Shown here: positions 1 to 7,795 of the stretch, in pieces
How the letters are laid out: every line of letters starts with the position of its first letter
Position numbering within the stretch: the first letter of the stretch is position 1
Virus record (IMG/VR): IMGVR_UViG_3300033145_002774
Coordinates: 1-21,981 of that record
Reading direction: 5' to 3' (one strand)
Length of the DNA: 21,981 bases
DNA from: a virus
Notes under the pieces: generated by a model
The model's input: the letters and a program-made list of their open reading frames with translations, nothing else
The model's database searches: none
Told to the model about the DNA's origin: nothing
Translations under genes and position numbers: made by a program

Positions 1-1218
1 ATTAGTGTCGTATCGGGGAAAGAATACAAAATTGATTTTGATATAATAAAATCACCGGGCGATGGTGTAGCGGGTAATTTTTATTTTCTTATCGGAGGTG
101 ATATAGATGAAAGTGGACATATAAAAATGTCAGATTATGCACTTGGGGTGCATCATGTTATCGTAACTGCACCTGATAACGGCAGCATCGTAATTGGTGT
201 CGGCGGTAATGGCATAAATGCTCAGATTGACTCTTTAACAATAAGCGAAACGGTCGGACACAGGATAGCACCGTTTAGCTGTATTCATTGCAGCAATATA
301 GATGCGTATACTATGAAGGGCTGGCGAGACCCTTTGAGCTGGCAAGTGCGGGAGCAGGGGATAATCAATGCAGCTAATAATTTTGGTGCCGAGGTGGCGA
401 TAGATTTAGGCGACCCTGTTGATTCAGGAACAACTCCCAGTTTGATGCTTGGATTTTTAAGCGGCGATACAAGTTACTTGTCTCTCGCTACCCATGCCAG
501 TACGGGTTTTCAAATGCCTCGATTAAACGCTTTATGTAATCATATTGCTGGTTATCCGAATATCGAAGATGGCGACTGGGCCCCCGTTTGGAATGGGGAA
601 AACAATAAACCTACAATGGCGGATTATTTTGATGTAATCAATAACCAGACATCGGGTTATTCGGTAACAAAAGAAAATTATTACCATGCACTTCAAGACG
701 AAAATCCTTACGGTTATACCGCAGACATAGCCGGTATCAGATACATTGTGATGTTTTTCACTATCGGCACTATCGGACAGGCTTTGCACGCAGATAAAAT
801 TACATGGTTGACAGCAAGATTAGAAGAAACTTCTTTGCCCGTTGTTATAGTTTCGCATTGTCATTTGTGGTTAGACCCAAATCATCCGCATACCGGGTGG
901 TGGAGACTTGGAGACCCTACGACTTTTTATAATGTTGTAGATGCTTTTGAGTGTGTTCAATTAACTATTGGTGGGCATAGACATCGACACGCTCATTGTT
1001 ATAAACGTAACGGTATTTGGTATGTATCGGTCGGCGGCAGCGTAGGGATTCGGCAGGAAGCCGATGCTGGAACAGGAAAAAATAACTACGCTTTAGTAAC
1101 TTTGGAGCCTCAAGTGATACCTACGCCTCACGGAATGAAAGCAAGACTGCACGTTGACGGCATTGGTACATGGTCAAAATCGTGTAGTAAACTCGATGAT
1201 GTATTCGGTGTGATGTGA
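1..1218 (+). CDS. Virion-associated protein with calcineurin-like phosphoesterase domain (5' end outside window)
   Basis: The frame is open from base 1, so the gene starts upstream; an internal ATG at 127 has no convincing ribosome site and is probably not the start. The first ~90 visible residues look like a beta-sandwich (jelly-roll) carbohydrate-binding-type domain. The rest resembles a metallophosphoesterase: a GD motif (409-414) in the context DLGDPVDSG, a late IVSHCH strand-histidine motif (847-864) and a GHRHRH motif (973-990) followed by a GIWYVSVGG strand. The first family motif, normally DxH, reads CIH (280-288), and no clear GNHD motif is visible, so metal binding may be weakened or lost. 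It lies just upstream of the tail genes and its stop overlaps the next gene's start, which suggests a virion or tail-associated protein. The phosphoesterase fold is fairly convincing; activity and substrate are unknown. Confidence 0.65.
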   Translation: MSVVSGKEYKIDFDIIKSPGDGVAGNFYFLIGGDIDESGHIKMSDYALGVHHVIVTAPDNGSIVIGVGGNGINAQIDSLTISETVGHRIAPFSCIHCSNIDAYTMKGWRDPLSWQVREQGIINAANNFGAEVAIDLGDPVDSGTTPSLMLGFLSGDTSYLSLATHASTGFQMPRLNALCNHIAGYPNIEDGDWAPVWNGENNKPTMADYFDVINNQTSGYSVTKENYYHALQDENPYGYTADIAGIRYIVMFFTIGTIGQALHADKITWLTARLEETSLPVVIVSHCHLWLDPNHPHTGWWRLGDPTTFYNVVDAFECVQLTIGGHRHRHAHCYKRNGIWYVSVGGSVGIRQEADAGTGKNNYALVTLEPQVIPTPHGMKARLHVDGIGTWSKSCSKLDDVFGVM

Positions 1219-1463
1219 TTGGAATATTATGCGATTTAAGATGTTTGGAAAAAGGGAGCAAGGTACAGAATTGTTGTATTCCGTGTGCGGGGCTTGAAAT
1301 GCCAGAAGAACAATTTAATAAAATACCGAAAAAATATAGGGATTTAAGAGACCCGGTTCACGGTTGGTACAGCCCGGATATTGGTTGTTTAATACCGAGA
1401 GAATACCGGCCTGATGGTTGTAATAATTCAATATGTTATCCGCCGGACAACATAGCACATTAA
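1215..1463 (+). CDS. Small cysteine-cluster protein (YkgJ-like, tentative)
   Basis: This 82-residue protein starts at a GTG that overlaps the previous stop by four bases (GTGA), so it is probably translated by coupling; no strong ribosome site is visible. It has eight cysteines, including a CCIPC group near residue 20 and later GCLIPREYRPDGC and SICY segments. That pattern recalls YkgJ-type zinc/iron-chelating cysteine-cluster proteins, where CC groups precede a GC...RP..C segment. It has no signal peptide or membrane span. Similar small proteins accompany phage structural genes, but a role here (metal binding, assembly) is an inference. The family assignment rests on cysteine spacing alone. 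Confidence 0.6.
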   Translation: MIGILCDLRCLEKGSKVQNCCIPCAGLEMPEEQFNKIPKKYRDLRDPVHGWYSPDIGCLIPREYRPDGCNNSICYPPDNIAH

Positions 1464-1474
1464 AGGAATAAAAA

Positions 1475-2998
1475 ATGGCCGATACATTAAACAGTACGCT
1501 AACTTTTAGTGCAGTTGATATTTATAACGGCGGCGGAGCGGCGGTTGCTGTGTTAGCATATACAGGGCCGGTTAATACATCTCTGTTTTTTACGCCTATG
1601 CTTCAGTTAGACAATCTTAATGGAGCGGCGGCGGATATTACTGTCGAAGTCTGGTTAGCATACGCCAAGAATGATTTTTTCAAGTTTTATACTTCCGGGG
1701 CGGTATCAAAAGTCCCGGATGCTTCGGTAAAATTTATTTGGACTTATCCCAATGGAATTATACCCTTCATCAAACCAACCGCCGTCAAAGTGGAAATAAG
1801 AGTTCACAGCACAAACACAAATGATACCTCTGTTGATGGTTTTGCATGGCTACTAAATGCGAAAATGAATGGACCTTATTTGTTTGAAACGAAAGTATTA
1901 TCAGCACCAGATAATAAAACAGTTAATCTTATGTCAGTTGCTGGTTTTCAAGAAACAAACGATTGGTATATCAATCATTTGCTTGAAGTCGAAGACGCAG
2001 ATACTGGTACTTGTGTAATTCGGCGAGTTGTTGACCAAGTAGGCGTTCAGTTAATTTTGGAATCTGATTATCCATTTACTCCGGCGACAAGCGATAAAGC
2101 AAGGATGCTGAAAACATACTACGGCGATATTGGTACAGTTAACGGTGCAACGCCAATATCAACTTCTGATATTACGACCGCAATGGAGGCATCCGGCAGA
2201 TTATTATATGCTTTGAATGCGTTAACAGAAGCGGCGGGCGACGGCGATTTAGCGGCGATGAAAACTGCCGTTGATATAATTGATGTGAATGTAGAAGACA
2301 TTGAAGATGCAACGGTACAAGATGCTGCTGGAGAGAATATCGCGGCGGACATAATTGCATTGAAAGCAAAGGCAGACACTGTTGTAGCCGATGTTTGGGA
2401 TGAGGTTCTTACAGGTGCAACTCATAATGACCCCACTTCTGCGGGAAGACGTTTGCGGGCAATTGAAGATATTACTGTTCTCCGTGATGAGACCGCAGTA
2501 AGTGATGGTGGTGGTACTAATACAATTGAACTTGATGCAGGAGCAAGTGATGTTGTAAACTTCTATGCAGAAGATTGGATTATGCTTACTTCGGGCACAG
2601 GTATTGGTCAGATGCGACATATAGATTCTTACGACAAAGACACAAAAATCTGTATGGTTGGAGATGATTGGAATCCGGCTATTGACGGTAATGAAAAGTT
2701 TGTAATTTTAGCTCGCAGTTCAACGCATGTCCATCAGATAGAGCAGGAAGGACTCGACCAAATTGTCGCTGCTATGAAAGCCATGACAGGAATAACTGAG
2801 GGTGGAACAATGACTTGGGAAACCGTCATGAAAATAATGACTGCATTTATAGCAGGTAATTGGAGGGTGAAATCCGGAGATTCAACGAAACAAGAATTAC
2901 TTGATGCTGAAAATGGTACGACGGTTATTTTGGAGCAGTCGATAACTCGCTCCCCATCGGCTGGTAATAAGTATAGGGATATTACGGTGAAGATATGA
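1475..2998 (+). CDS. Phage virion appendage/tail protein with repeated beta domains
   Basis: This 507-residue protein has a good ribosome site (AAAGGA, 1462-1467, seven bases before the ATG). Residues ~1-130 form a beta-rich domain. Two related beta modules follow, roughly residues 140-215 and 335-415; the second contains SGTGIGQMRHIDSYD and DDWNP..DGNEKFVIL, a module often seen in phage fibre and baseplate proteins, where it reads like 'GTGxGQxRxIxxY'. Between them are a helical stretch (~225-300) and the segment VWDEVLTGATHNDPTSAGRR, a linker-like motif widespread in phage structural proteins. The final ~90 residues hold a short helix region and a beta end. It is probably a structural decoration, collar or fibre-type component; exact location in the virion is not known. 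It is rich in GCG alanine codons, unlike the genes from 2995 onward. Confidence 0.65.
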   Translation: MADTLNSTLTFSAVDIYNGGGAAVAVLAYTGPVNTSLFFTPMLQLDNLNGAAADITVEVWLAYAKNDFFKFYTSGAVSKVPDASVKFIWTYPNGIIPFIKPTAVKVEIRVHSTNTNDTSVDGFAWLLNAKMNGPYLFETKVLSAPDNKTVNLMSVAGFQETNDWYINHLLEVEDADTGTCVIRRVVDQVGVQLILESDYPFTPATSDKARMLKTYYGDIGTVNGATPISTSDITTAMEASGRLLYALNALTEAAGDGDLAAMKTAVDIIDVNVEDIEDATVQDAAGENIAADIIALKAKADTVVADVWDEVLTGATHNDPTSAGRRLRAIEDITVLRDETAVSDGGGTNTIELDAGASDVVNFYAEDWIMLTSGTGIGQMRHIDSYDKDTKICMVGDDWNPAIDGNEKFVILARSSTHVHQIEQEGLDQIVAAMKAMTGITEGGTMTWETVMKIMTAFIAGNWRVKSGDSTKQELLDAENGTTVILEQSITRSPSAGNKYRDITVKI

Positions 2999-3531
2999 GT
3001 TATGAAGTAATAGCTGAAACGATACCGGCAGTTACAGGTGGTCTTTTTAGTTTCGAGAGGGACCTTTCTGGGGCAGAGGATTCGGCTTTTGGTCGTTCGG
3101 TAATATCTATCTTAGCCTACTATATTATAAATACTCTATCACTTATGACGTTGCCAAGTGATGAGGGTAGTTGGCCATTGTACATTTCAAGTATGCCGGA
3201 TGGTGAAGATGTAAAAGTAGACTGTGGTTCCATTTATGATACCGCGGGAGTGTTGGACGGGAAATTATCAAATGGTAAGGTTGTGCAACACCCCGGAATA
3301 CAATTAAGAATTCGTTCAGATGATTATGAACAAGGGTATGCCAAAATAGAGGAGATAGCTTTGGCATTGGATGATGTTTGTTGGGATACCGTAGAGGTAG
3401 GTGGCGTTACTTATCTATTGGAAAATATAAGTAGGTCTACCCCTATTGTTCCTTTGGGGAGTGAAAGAGGATACCAAAGAAGATTTTTGTTTACAGTAAA
3501 CTTTTTGATAACATTGAAAAAAATAGTGTAA
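2995..3531 (+). CDS. Putative tail terminator (phage minor capsid/tail-completion family)
   Basis: The ATG overlaps the previous stop (ATGA, 2995-2998). At 178 residues the protein has the size and alpha/beta make-up of tail terminator proteins, which cap the tail tube and join it to the head. A segment near residues 95-125 (GIQLRIRSDDYEQGYAKIEE) is characteristic of a Gram-positive phage minor capsid/tail-terminator family: a strand with RxRxxDYxxG followed by a helix. The C-terminal strand (RRFLFTVNFLITL) is also typical. Its position directly before the tail tube gene fits the lambda order (terminator U, then tube V). The assignment rests on this motif plus position. Confidence 0.6.
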   Translation: MSYEVIAETIPAVTGGLFSFERDLSGAEDSAFGRSVISILAYYIINTLSLMTLPSDEGSWPLYISSMPDGEDVKVDCGSIYDTAGVLDGKLSNGKVVQHPGIQLRIRSDDYEQGYAKIEEIALALDDVCWDTVEVGGVTYLLENISRSTPIVPLGSERGYQRRFLFTVNFLITLKKIV

Positions 3532-3550
3532 CTTAATTAGAAAGGATAGA

Positions 3551-3985
3551 ATGATGCCTACAGTAATGGAAGACGGCTACGCAACCAAAGTTGCATTTTC
3601 GGGTGCAGGTAGCAACATTGAAACCTATTTGTATGAGAAGGAAGTAACTCCTCCTGGGTTAGAAGGTGGTGGTCCTATTGATACAACCACCATGAGGAAT
3701 TCGGTTTATCGAACCCAACTTCCTAAACAGTTGAAAACCTTGTCTCCAGGCTCGTATGTTGGTGCATACGACCCTGATTTGTACACTGAGATTTTGTCGG
3801 CTGTGAATGTGAATCAGGAAATTGTCGTAACCTTCCCGGATGACAGCACTTTGACATTTTGGGGTTGGATTGACGAGTTCAAACCGAATCCTCTTGTTGA
3901 AGGAGAACAGCCAACTGCAAACATTACCATCATACCATCTAATTGGGATGGTAGTGCTGAGATAGCACCAGCTATGGGTCCGTAA
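3551..3985 (+). CDS. Major tail tube protein
   Basis: This protein of 144 residues (143 if the second ATG at 3554 is used) is the likely building block of the tail tube. The ribosome site AAGGA (3542-3546) lies four bases before the first ATG and seven before the second, so 3554 may be the true start. The sequence has the hallmarks of tube proteins: an early loop followed by TTMRNSVYRTQLPKQLKTLSPG, then alternating strands including ITVTFPDDSTLTFWGWIDEF-like segments and a 'PTANITIIPSN' strand. It sits between the terminator and the chaperone pair, as in lambda V. A 139-base gap follows, the longest non-coding stretch on the plus strand of this window, which fits a heavily expressed structural gene at the end of a transcript or just before a new promoter. 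Confidence 0.82.
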   Translation: MMPTVMEDGYATKVAFSGAGSNIETYLYEKEVTPPGLEGGGPIDTTTMRNSVYRTQLPKQLKTLSPGSYVGAYDPDLYTEILSAVNVNQEIVVTFPDDSTLTFWGWIDEFKPNPLVEGEQPTANITIIPSNWDGSAEIAPAMGP

Positions 3986-4062
3986 GAGCTTGATTTGGTG
4001 TAACCTATACAAAGTGTTGTAAAACTGTATTCGATGCGAGAGACGGGCAGAGAGGCTTGTTT

Positions 4063-4091
4063 CTGGTTACTTAAAGGGTATTAGGTATAAT
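4063..4091 (+). promoter_or_regulatory. Possible sigma-70-type promoter before the tail chaperone genes
   Basis: A perfect TATAAT (4086-4091) lies in the 139-base gap between the tube and chaperone genes, 33 bases before the ATG at 4125. The -35 position at 17-base spacing reads CTGGTT (4063-4068), a weak match. In many phages late tail genes are read from one distant promoter, so this could be chance. Its support is only the -10 box and the fact that this gap is the only sizeable one in the tail module. Confidence 0.3.
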
Positions 4092-4124
4092 GCTAATCTT
4101 GAAATTTTTGGAAAGGACAGTAAA

Positions 4125-4526
4125 ATGAGTGAAGAACTAAGATTTAGTACAGTATTAAAAGAGGTTCCTGTATATTTAACAGGAAGTGATAATGTTGAAA
4201 AACAATTCACCTTGAAGGAACTGACTGGCAAGCAGCGGGCTCTTTATAATGACAGCTTTGATATTAAGTTTGAGATGGATGTAGAAGGTAAAGCCCGTGC
4301 TGTTGCTGGTGGAAATTTCAAATCTTTTTCAGCGAAGAAATTCTTAGCCTTATGTTTGTATGGTGAGGATGGTAAACTTGTCGCGGAATCGGTTATTGGA
4401 GGTTACCCCAGTACGATGCTTGCTAAATTACACGAAAGGGCATTATCGCTTAGTGGTTTAGACAAGGAAGCACTTGAAGCAGCAAAAAACGACTTAGAGG
4501 GGAGCAATACCAGTGGTTCCGAATAG
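4125..4526 (+). CDS. Tail assembly chaperone, G-like
   Basis: This 133-residue protein corresponds to lambda gpG: a small, mostly helical tail assembly chaperone that coats the tape measure protein before tube polymerisation. It is preceded by a strong ribosome site (GGAAAGGA, just upstream of the ATG). Its position between the tube gene and the tape measure gene, its length and the residue pattern (beta-rich start ending in a FTLKELTGKQRALY segment, then helices, then an acidic low-complexity tail) fit the family. The last codons contain the heptamer A AAA AAC in the zero frame, the site at which a fraction of ribosomes is expected to slip to give the G-T form (4490-4864). The version ending at 4526 is the unshifted product. 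Confidence 0.82.
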   Translation: MSEELRFSTVLKEVPVYLTGSDNVEKQFTLKELTGKQRALYNDSFDIKFEMDVEGKARAVAGGNFKSFSAKKFLALCLYGEDGKLVAESVIGGYPSTMLAKLHERALSLSGLDKEALEAAKNDLEGSNTSGSE

Positions 4527-4532
4527 CTTCTC
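4484..4532 (+). promoter_or_regulatory. Programmed -1 ribosomal frameshift signal
   Basis: The heptamer A AAA AAC (4484-4490) is in the right phase: zero-frame codons are GCA AAA AAC. Eight bases downstream, GGGGAGC (4499-4505) can pair with GCTTCTC (4526-4532), giving seven pairs including two G-U, with a weak ACC/GGT pairing inside the loop. A heptamer plus a stem at this spacing is the standard -1 signal. The -1 frame is open from here through 4861 and encodes T-domain-like sequence from the first codons. The slippery site is seen directly; the structure is a hand-folded prediction. Confidence 0.88.
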
Positions 4533-4864
4533 ACTTAAAGATGTCCGTACAAAGGGCGAAGTTTGAGGTTACTTCTACTGAGTTCGTAGGTTGGGTTGCT
4601 TATTTAGACAATGAGGAAATGGTTAATGTTTCTAAGGAAGATTACTATCTTGCTAATATTGCCGCTGAGATGCGACGGTCTTACGTTAAGCATCCTGAAA
4701 GAGTGAAAATAGAATCTTTCTTGATGAAATTTAAAAATGTGGGCCAGGTAAGTAAACCAAAAACAAAAAAGAGTAAGAAAGAAAGAACAAAGAAGGCTAA
4801 GGCATTTTGGTGTGGTTTTTTAGGTATTAAGAACAAGGAAAAAGAAAATGGGACCAACACTTGA
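4490..4864 (+). CDS. T extension of the G-T tail chaperone (made by -1 frameshift; fusion is 4125-4864)
   Basis: Read in the -1 frame after slipping at 4484-4490, this adds 124 residues to the first 122 of the G protein, giving a fusion of about 246 residues. The first codons encode QYQWFRIASHLKMSVQRAKF and then STEFVGWVAYL, which matches the usual start of T domains (W..LA..L.M...., then S.EF..W.AY). The match begins upstream of the ATG at 4541, and that ATG has no good ribosome site, so independent initiation at 4541 is unlikely. In lambda the T domain recruits tube subunits to the tape measure-chaperone complex. The last ~40 residues are strongly lysine-rich. It overlaps the tape measure start by 17 bases. 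Confidence 0.85.
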   Translation, partial: RLRGEQYQWFRIASHLKMSVQRAKFEVTSTEFVGWVAYLDNEEMVNVSKEDYYLANIAAEMRRSYVKHPERVKIESFLMKFKNVGQVSKPKTKKSKKERTKKAKAFWCGFLGIKNKEKENGTNT

Positions 4865-7448
4865 CCTTGGAAATTTACTTGTACACTTGAGGGCGGACGC
4901 TACTCAATATATGTTGATGATGGGTAAGGCCGAGGCTCGAATGCGTTTGATGTCTCAGCGGATGATAACAATCGGCAGGACCATGTCTTTGTACATAACT
5001 GCTCCACTTTTGCTTATGGGTGGGGCATCTGTTAAGGCTTTTGCTTCCTTTGATGATGCCATGACCAAATCGTTGGCAATAATGACAGGTATTACTCCTC
5101 AATTAAGGAAGGAGATGGGGGAGTTGGCATTAGAGATTTCCAATAGGGGTGTTATCTCAGCTACAGATTTGGCAAGGAGTTACTTTTACTTAGCGTCGGC
5201 TGGACTTGACGCCAAACAATCAATGGCTGCCTTAGGCACTGTTGAAAGATTTGCGGTGGCAGGTGCTTTTGATATGGCAACGGCTACAGACTTGGCAACA
5301 GATGCTCAAAGTGCTTTGGGGTTAACAGTTAAAAATGCTCAAAAGAATATGATAAACATGACAAGGGTGACTGATGTTTTGACAGGAGCAAACACACTTG
5401 CCAATGCCACTACGGAACAATTTTCCTTAGCATTAACCTCACAAGCTGGCCCGGCAATGAAGGCTTATAATATAGAGTTGGAAGAAGGTGTGGCTGTATT
5501 GGCTGCCTATGCTGACCAAGGCATTAAGGCACAGCGAGCTGGTAATATGATGAGTAGAATGATTCGGTTGATGACAAAAGGATTTAAAGACCATCGAGGG
5601 GCTTGGGAGCGATTTAATATTGACATATACGATACGACTGGAGAATTAAAACCTTTGTGGACTATTGTAGGAGATTTGACAAGGGCATTGGGAGATATGT
5701 CAACTGAACAGAAAGTTGCCGCTCTTCAGATGCTTGGCTTCCAAGCTCGTTCTCAACAAGCCATACTTCCTTTAATGGGATTGGGAGACAGGATAAAGGA
5801 ATACAATGATGAACTTTTGAAAATGGGAGGAATTACAGAAACAGTAACACAGAGGCAGTTAAAATCCTTCTCATCACAGATGAAGATTTTATGGAACCAA
5901 ATTAGGAATGTTGGTATTGGTATTGGGAGTATATTAGCACCAGCTCTTCTCTCGTTGAATGAAAAGATTAGGAGGGCAGTGGCATATTGGAATTTGCTGG
6001 AGGAGAGTAGTAAGAGGAATGTGATTGCCTTTTTGTTAGTAGCCGCAGCAATTGGGCCTGTTTTGATAGCTACAGGTTTACTTCTTAAACTTTTTGCCTT
6101 TATGATTGCCACCGTCAATGTTCTTGCCGTTTCTTTTGTAGGGTTAGCGACAGCAATGTTTGGCCCAATTGGGGTTGCTTTGTTATTAGCAGCAATAGCT
6201 TATACTTTAAGAGCTGCTTGGGTTCAAAATTTGCAGGTTATTAAGAATAGAATGGAAGATTGGTTTAATGCTTTTAGTGAAGGCTTTGATTGGCTTATCA
6301 ATCATGAATTGACTCAAGGCCTTATAGAGTTTGGAAGACAATGGGTGGAATTATTCAAGTTTGTTGGTTCTCAAGCTGATAATTTTATAATAAATTTAAT
6401 ATCCCATCTAACTGGTGCATGGGCATGGTTAAAAAAAGTAAAGGATGGGATAGTGAACGGATGGGATGCCCCTACTTTTAGTCAAATGATAAATGAGTTT
6501 AAGAGAGGATTTGAAGAAGCTGGTGATGCTTGGGCTGGTGCTTTTTTAGCGGGAAATGAAAAAGCAGAAAAGGCTTTAGAAGATTTTAAAAAAATAGTTA
6601 TAGTGGGATATAAAGCTACCAGTATACAACTTGAGGGTTTTGGGAAGGCTACTGTTGAACATCTTCAAGAATTGTTGGAAGCAGTGAAAGTTCAATTTGG
6701 TCAGGATGCTGATGCTTTAATTGCTTTGATACAAAGTAAGATGCTAAAGTTGAAAGGAGAAAATCCTTTAGGATTGAATCCTGCTGATATAGCTGAATTA
6801 GAAAATGCAATGCAAAAAGTTACGAAACGGACTAAGGAATATAACAGAGAATTGGAAAAAATGAAAACACCTATACAAGAGTGGATGGATACTGCTCAAG
6901 ATGTTTCAACGCGAGTAGGGGAGGCATTTGCAAATACTTTTCAAAGAATGGGTGATACATTGGCAGATTTTTTGATAGAGGGGAAAGCAGATTTTAAGAG
7001 TTTTGCTAAGGCTGTGTTGAAAGATTTATTAGCCATACTAATAAGGGCTCAAATGGTACGAGCCTTAACCGGTTTGTTTCCTGGTTTAATGCCTGGTGCC
7101 TCTTCAGCGGGTACTGTTCCAGCTGGTCAAATGCCCACAGCAGTTGGTGCCGGAGAAATGTGGATGGGAATGCCAATGCATCAAGGTGGGATTGTTCCAA
7201 GGTTGCATGGTGGATTAAAATCAGATGAATTTCCTGCTATTTTACAAGCTGGTGAAACAGTTATTCCAAAAGGAGGTGGGTTAGCACCGCCAAATATTGT
7301 TATAAATAATAATACAGGGCAAGCCTTTAAACAAGATGGGGAACCCAAGTGGAATGGTAGAGAATGGGTTGTTGGAATTATAACTGAAGAAATAAATCAA
7401 TATGGACCTTTAAGGCATACTATTCAGGGGATAGGACAAAATGGCTGA
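4848..7448 (+). CDS. Tail tape measure protein
   Basis: At 866 residues this is a tape measure protein of the TP901/lambda H type. It sets tail length and is carried inside the tube until DNA injection. Residues ~1-60 include a helix and an early hydrophobic stretch (MSLYITAPLLLMGGA). Residues ~65-350 are the TP901 core, with FASFDDAMTKSLAIM, ATDLARSYFYLASAGLDAKQ and the QTEQFSLAL-like region. Residues ~390-455 hold several hydrophobic segments that could insert into the host membrane. Residues ~650-745 are coiled-coil and lambda H-like (FKSFAKAVLKDLLAILIRAQ). The end carries HQGGIVPRLHGGLKSDEFPAI and GETVIPKGG, also typical of the family. At the usual ~0.15 nm per residue, the tail would be about 130 nm long. 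The start overlaps the T frame; the ribosome site is AAGGAAAAAG-like. Confidence 0.93.
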   Translation: MGPTLDLGNLLVHLRADATQYMLMMGKAEARMRLMSQRMITIGRTMSLYITAPLLLMGGASVKAFASFDDAMTKSLAIMTGITPQLRKEMGELALEISNRGVISATDLARSYFYLASAGLDAKQSMAALGTVERFAVAGAFDMATATDLATDAQSALGLTVKNAQKNMINMTRVTDVLTGANTLANATTEQFSLALTSQAGPAMKAYNIELEEGVAVLAAYADQGIKAQRAGNMMSRMIRLMTKGFKDHRGAWERFNIDIYDTTGELKPLWTIVGDLTRALGDMSTEQKVAALQMLGFQARSQQAILPLMGLGDRIKEYNDELLKMGGITETVTQRQLKSFSSQMKILWNQIRNVGIGIGSILAPALLSLNEKIRRAVAYWNLLEESSKRNVIAFLLVAAAIGPVLIATGLLLKLFAFMIATVNVLAVSFVGLATAMFGPIGVALLLAAIAYTLRAAWVQNLQVIKNRMEDWFNAFSEGFDWLINHELTQGLIEFGRQWVELFKFVGSQADNFIINLISHLTGAWAWLKKVKDGIVNGWDAPTFSQMINEFKRGFEEAGDAWAGAFLAGNEKAEKALEDFKKIVIVGYKATSIQLEGFGKATVEHLQELLEAVKVQFGQDADALIALIQSKMLKLKGENPLGLNPADIAELENAMQKVTKRTKEYNRELEKMKTPIQEWMDTAQDVSTRVGEAFANTFQRMGDTLADFLIEGKADFKSFAKAVLKDLLAILIRAQMVRALTGLFPGLMPGASSAGTVPAGQMPTAVGAGEMWMGMPMHQGGIVPRLHGGLKSDEFPAILQAGETVIPKGGGLAPPNIVINNNTGQAFKQDGEPKWNGREWVVGIITEEINQYGPLRHTIQGIGQNG

Positions 7449-7794
7449 TTTTCCAACATTATCAAGAGGTGTAAGCCTTTCAAATTTTAAAGAAGAATTA
7501 GCATATAATCCTGCTATTCAATCTCAAGCTGAAGATGGTACAATAATAAGTAGAGGGCGATTTACAGGTAGAAAAAAAGAATGGGAGATTGAATATACAC
7601 TTCTTACAGAAGCTGATAAGGGCTTATTAGATACTTTACAAGCCGAGAGGAATGTTAGTGGTAACACGTTTACTTGGGACCATCCAAAAACAGATGTAGA
7701 ATATTCGGTTAGGTTAAAGGACCCTATAGAATTTAGGATAGAACCAAGCAACCACGAAAAATGGTCTGCAAGGTTTATAATAATAGAGGCGTAG
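7441..7794 (+). CDS. Minor tail protein, M-like (distal tail/tip)
   Basis: This 117-residue protein overlaps the tape measure end by eight bases. Its position directly after the tape measure and before an L-like gene, and its all-beta character, match lambda gpM, a tip complex component around which the tube starts. Visible features are FPTLSRGVSLSNFKEELAYN at the start, GRKKEWEIEYTLLTEADKGLLD in the middle, and a final ARFIIIEA strand. The 'W.v.Y..L...d...l..f' pattern is shared by short tip proteins of this class. It has no cysteines. Confidence comes from position plus this pattern. Confidence 0.75.
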   Translation: MADFPTLSRGVSLSNFKEELAYNPAIQSQAEDGTIISRGRFTGRKKEWEIEYTLLTEADKGLLDTLQAERNVSGNTFTWDHPKTDVEYSVRLKDPIEFRIEPSNHEKWSARFIIIEA

Positions 7795-7795
7795 G

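Noticed and set aside
2249-2620. Minus-strand frames within the virion appendage gene
   Set aside because: Composition and position fit antisense shadows of the plus-strand gene; no start signals or motifs.
4541-4864. The frame from ATG 4541 as a separate gene
   Set aside because: The T-domain similarity begins upstream of this ATG, the ATG lacks a ribosome site, and a phased slippery heptamer leads into this frame.
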